A stretch of 6,238 bases of DNA, taken from positions 1-6,238 of the forward strand of contig WJJW01000405.1 in NCBI GenBank assembly GCA_014729455.1. The letters are read 5' to 3'. This stretch comes from Candidatus Eiseniibacteriota bacterium (lineage in GTDB: Bacteria > Eisenbacteria > RBG-16-71-46 > CAIMUX01 > VGJL01). The notes below the pieces were generated by a model that saw only the letters and a program-made list of their open reading frames with translations, searched no databases and was not told where the DNA came from. The translations under genes were made by a program, and so were the position numbers. Shown here in pieces: positions 5,460-6,238 of the stretch. Within the stretch, counting starts at the first letter, position 1, and each line of letters opens with the position of its first letter.

Positions 5460-5507
5460 CAGGCCGCTCCTCTCGTTCGAAACGCAAGGCGCGGTGAGGC
5501 CGGGGGG

Positions 5508-5516
5508 ATCCTAGCA
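5508..5516 (-). promoter_or_regulatory. Possible extended -10 element for the sigma-like gene
   Basis: On the minus strand the sequence TGCTAGGAT matches an extended -10 (TGn followed by TAGGAT, four of six to TATAAT). It would place transcription start near 5500, about 40 nt before the ATG at 5459. I found no good -35 hexamer at 16-18 nt spacing. The rest of the intergenic region (5460-5671) shows no clear promoter for the plus-strand gene. Confidence 0.3.
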
Positions 5517-5671
5517 CATGGCAGCCGAGCGGTTTGGCGGGCCCCACCTCTCCGAACTTGATTTTCGGCGAGGATGATGAGAAGGTCCACGCGGTCTCTT
5601 GCGAGGGGACCATCGTCCAGCCGCGACCGTTCTTCAGTCCTGTACCTGTGCACACAACGGAGGGAGATTCG

Positions 5672-6238
5672 ATGAGAATCACTGCAATTGTATTCGGAGC
5701 CCTGCTTCTCTGCGGGGTCTCCGGCCTCGCGCTCGCGAACGACGGAATCGTCGTCGGCGAAGGCTCGACCCAGGGCGGATTCTATGATGGTCCCCGGGAG
5801 GACCTGATCCACGAATGGAACGCCGATCAGGAGCATTCGCCCGCCGGTACCTACTCGGGCGGTTGCTTCGCGTATCCGTACGACCCGCCGATGGAGTACA
5901 CGCTGGAGCGTGTCGAGTGGCTGGCCGGTGGACTCGGCGGCACCGTGACCGTTCAGGTGCGCGATGGCGATCCCAACGGCACCGTCCTGGGAGAGGTGAC
6001 CTACGATGAGGTCGCGCAGACCGGCTGGCAGGGCGAGAACCTCGTTCCCGCCGTTCCGGTGGTTCCCGGCGGCGACTACTTCATCATCTACGACGTCGTT
6101 CCGGATGCCGACGCTTCCACCGCCGCCGCGGGCGACATCATTCCGTATCGCTACGCCAGCGACTGCGCGAGCTACGGCGACATCTTCGAGAGCATCTACT
6201 GGAAGGCGCGCTTCTACGGAACCTCCGCGGTTCCGGTC
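5672..6238 (+). CDS. Secreted beta-rich protein, C-terminus beyond the window
   Basis: The visible 189 codons begin at ATG 5672, with GGAGGG (5659-5664) 7 nt upstream, and remain open to the right edge. Residues 1-22 form a Sec signal peptide: MRIT, a hydrophobic core (AIVFGALLLCGVSGLALA) and an ALA cleavage site before NDG. The cysteine at 14 does not fit a lipobox (LLLC, not L-x-[GA]-C), so a lipoprotein is unlikely. The mature part is acidic, rich in tyrosine, glycine and aspartate, and patterned as alternating strands: YTLERVEWLAG, GTVTVQVRDGDPNGTVLGEV and GGDYFIIYDVV. This resembles jelly-roll-type extracellular beta-sandwich domains with a 'G..YyI.y' strand. Two cysteines (about 65 and 167) could form a disulfide. 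No catalytic motif is visible. It is divergent from the sigma-like gene, and no functional link to the conjugation genes is apparent. I do not recognise the family. Confidence 0.88.
   Translation, partial: MRITAIVFGALLLCGVSGLALANDGIVVGEGSTQGGFYDGPREDLIHEWNADQEHSPAGTYSGGCFAYPYDPPMEYTLERVEWLAGGLGGTVTVQVRDGDPNGTVLGEVTYDEVAQTGWQGENLVPAVPVVPGGDYFIIYDVVPDADASTAAAGDIIPYRYASDCASYGDIFESIYWKARFYGTSAVPV

Noticed and set aside
3697..5682. Long minus-strand frame of about 660 codons
   Set aside because: It runs in a different frame across both the sigma-like and beta-sandwich genes, is rich in arginine, proline and serine, and has no Shine-Dalgarno site; the two shorter genes have ribosome sites and recognisable domains.
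5459..5836. Minus-strand 125-codon frame across the divergent intergenic region
   Set aside because: It overlaps the signal-peptide gene antisense and ends exactly at the sigma-like gene's start region; no ribosome site or domain.
1..6238. CRISPR arrays, tRNA, rRNA, transposase or integrase genes
   Set aside because: No regularly spaced repeats, no cloverleaf-like or rRNA sequence, and no mobile-element protein motif was seen on either strand.

Overview
The window is GC-rich bacterial DNA carrying seven closely packed minus-strand genes and one divergent, truncated plus-strand gene at the right edge. Clear Shine-Dalgarno sites (GGAGG, GGGAGG, AAAGGAG) precede almost every start. The plus-strand gene has a type I signal peptide and encodes a secreted beta-rich protein, so the organism exports proteins through Sec. 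I cannot name a phylum; a GC-rich environmental lineage (Acidobacteria-, Myxococcota- or Eisenbacteria-like) would fit, but that is a guess.

The central finding is a bacterial ubiquitin-like conjugation gene set at about 1-3182, read right to left. In transcription order: a small coiled-coil plus winged-helix protein (3182-2640); a RING-type binuclear zinc-finger protein with an FHA-like N-terminal half (2561-2082); an E1-like ThiF/MoeB-family adenylating enzyme with a C-terminal zinc ribbon (2080-1004); an E2-like UBC-fold protein with an HPN motif and a cysteine seven residues later (871-347); and a further gene starting at a GTG that overlaps the E2 stop by 4 nt (350 to beyond the left edge). 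An E1-E2-RING trio in one operon is the core of eukaryote-type ubiquitin transfer. No ubiquitin-like modifier and no deubiquitinase-like peptidase can be found in the window; if they exist they probably lie to the left, downstream in the operon.

Region 3183-3706 (524 bp) has no convincing gene but holds three consecutive hairpins at 3419-3488 and a 14-bp palindrome at 3306-3319. A strong 31-nt inverted repeat (2576-2606) also abuts the RING gene's ribosome site.

Upstream on the same strand is a two-gene unit: a protein with a segment resembling sigma-70 region 2 followed by a zinc ribbon (5459-4398), and 19 nt later a protein with a carboxypeptidase-regulatory-like beta-sandwich (4378-3707). 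These look like an atypical sigma-like regulator and its partner. Whether they drive the conjugation operon or are merely adjacent cannot be decided from sequence. The secreted-protein gene (5672 to the edge) diverges from them across a 212-bp intergenic region.
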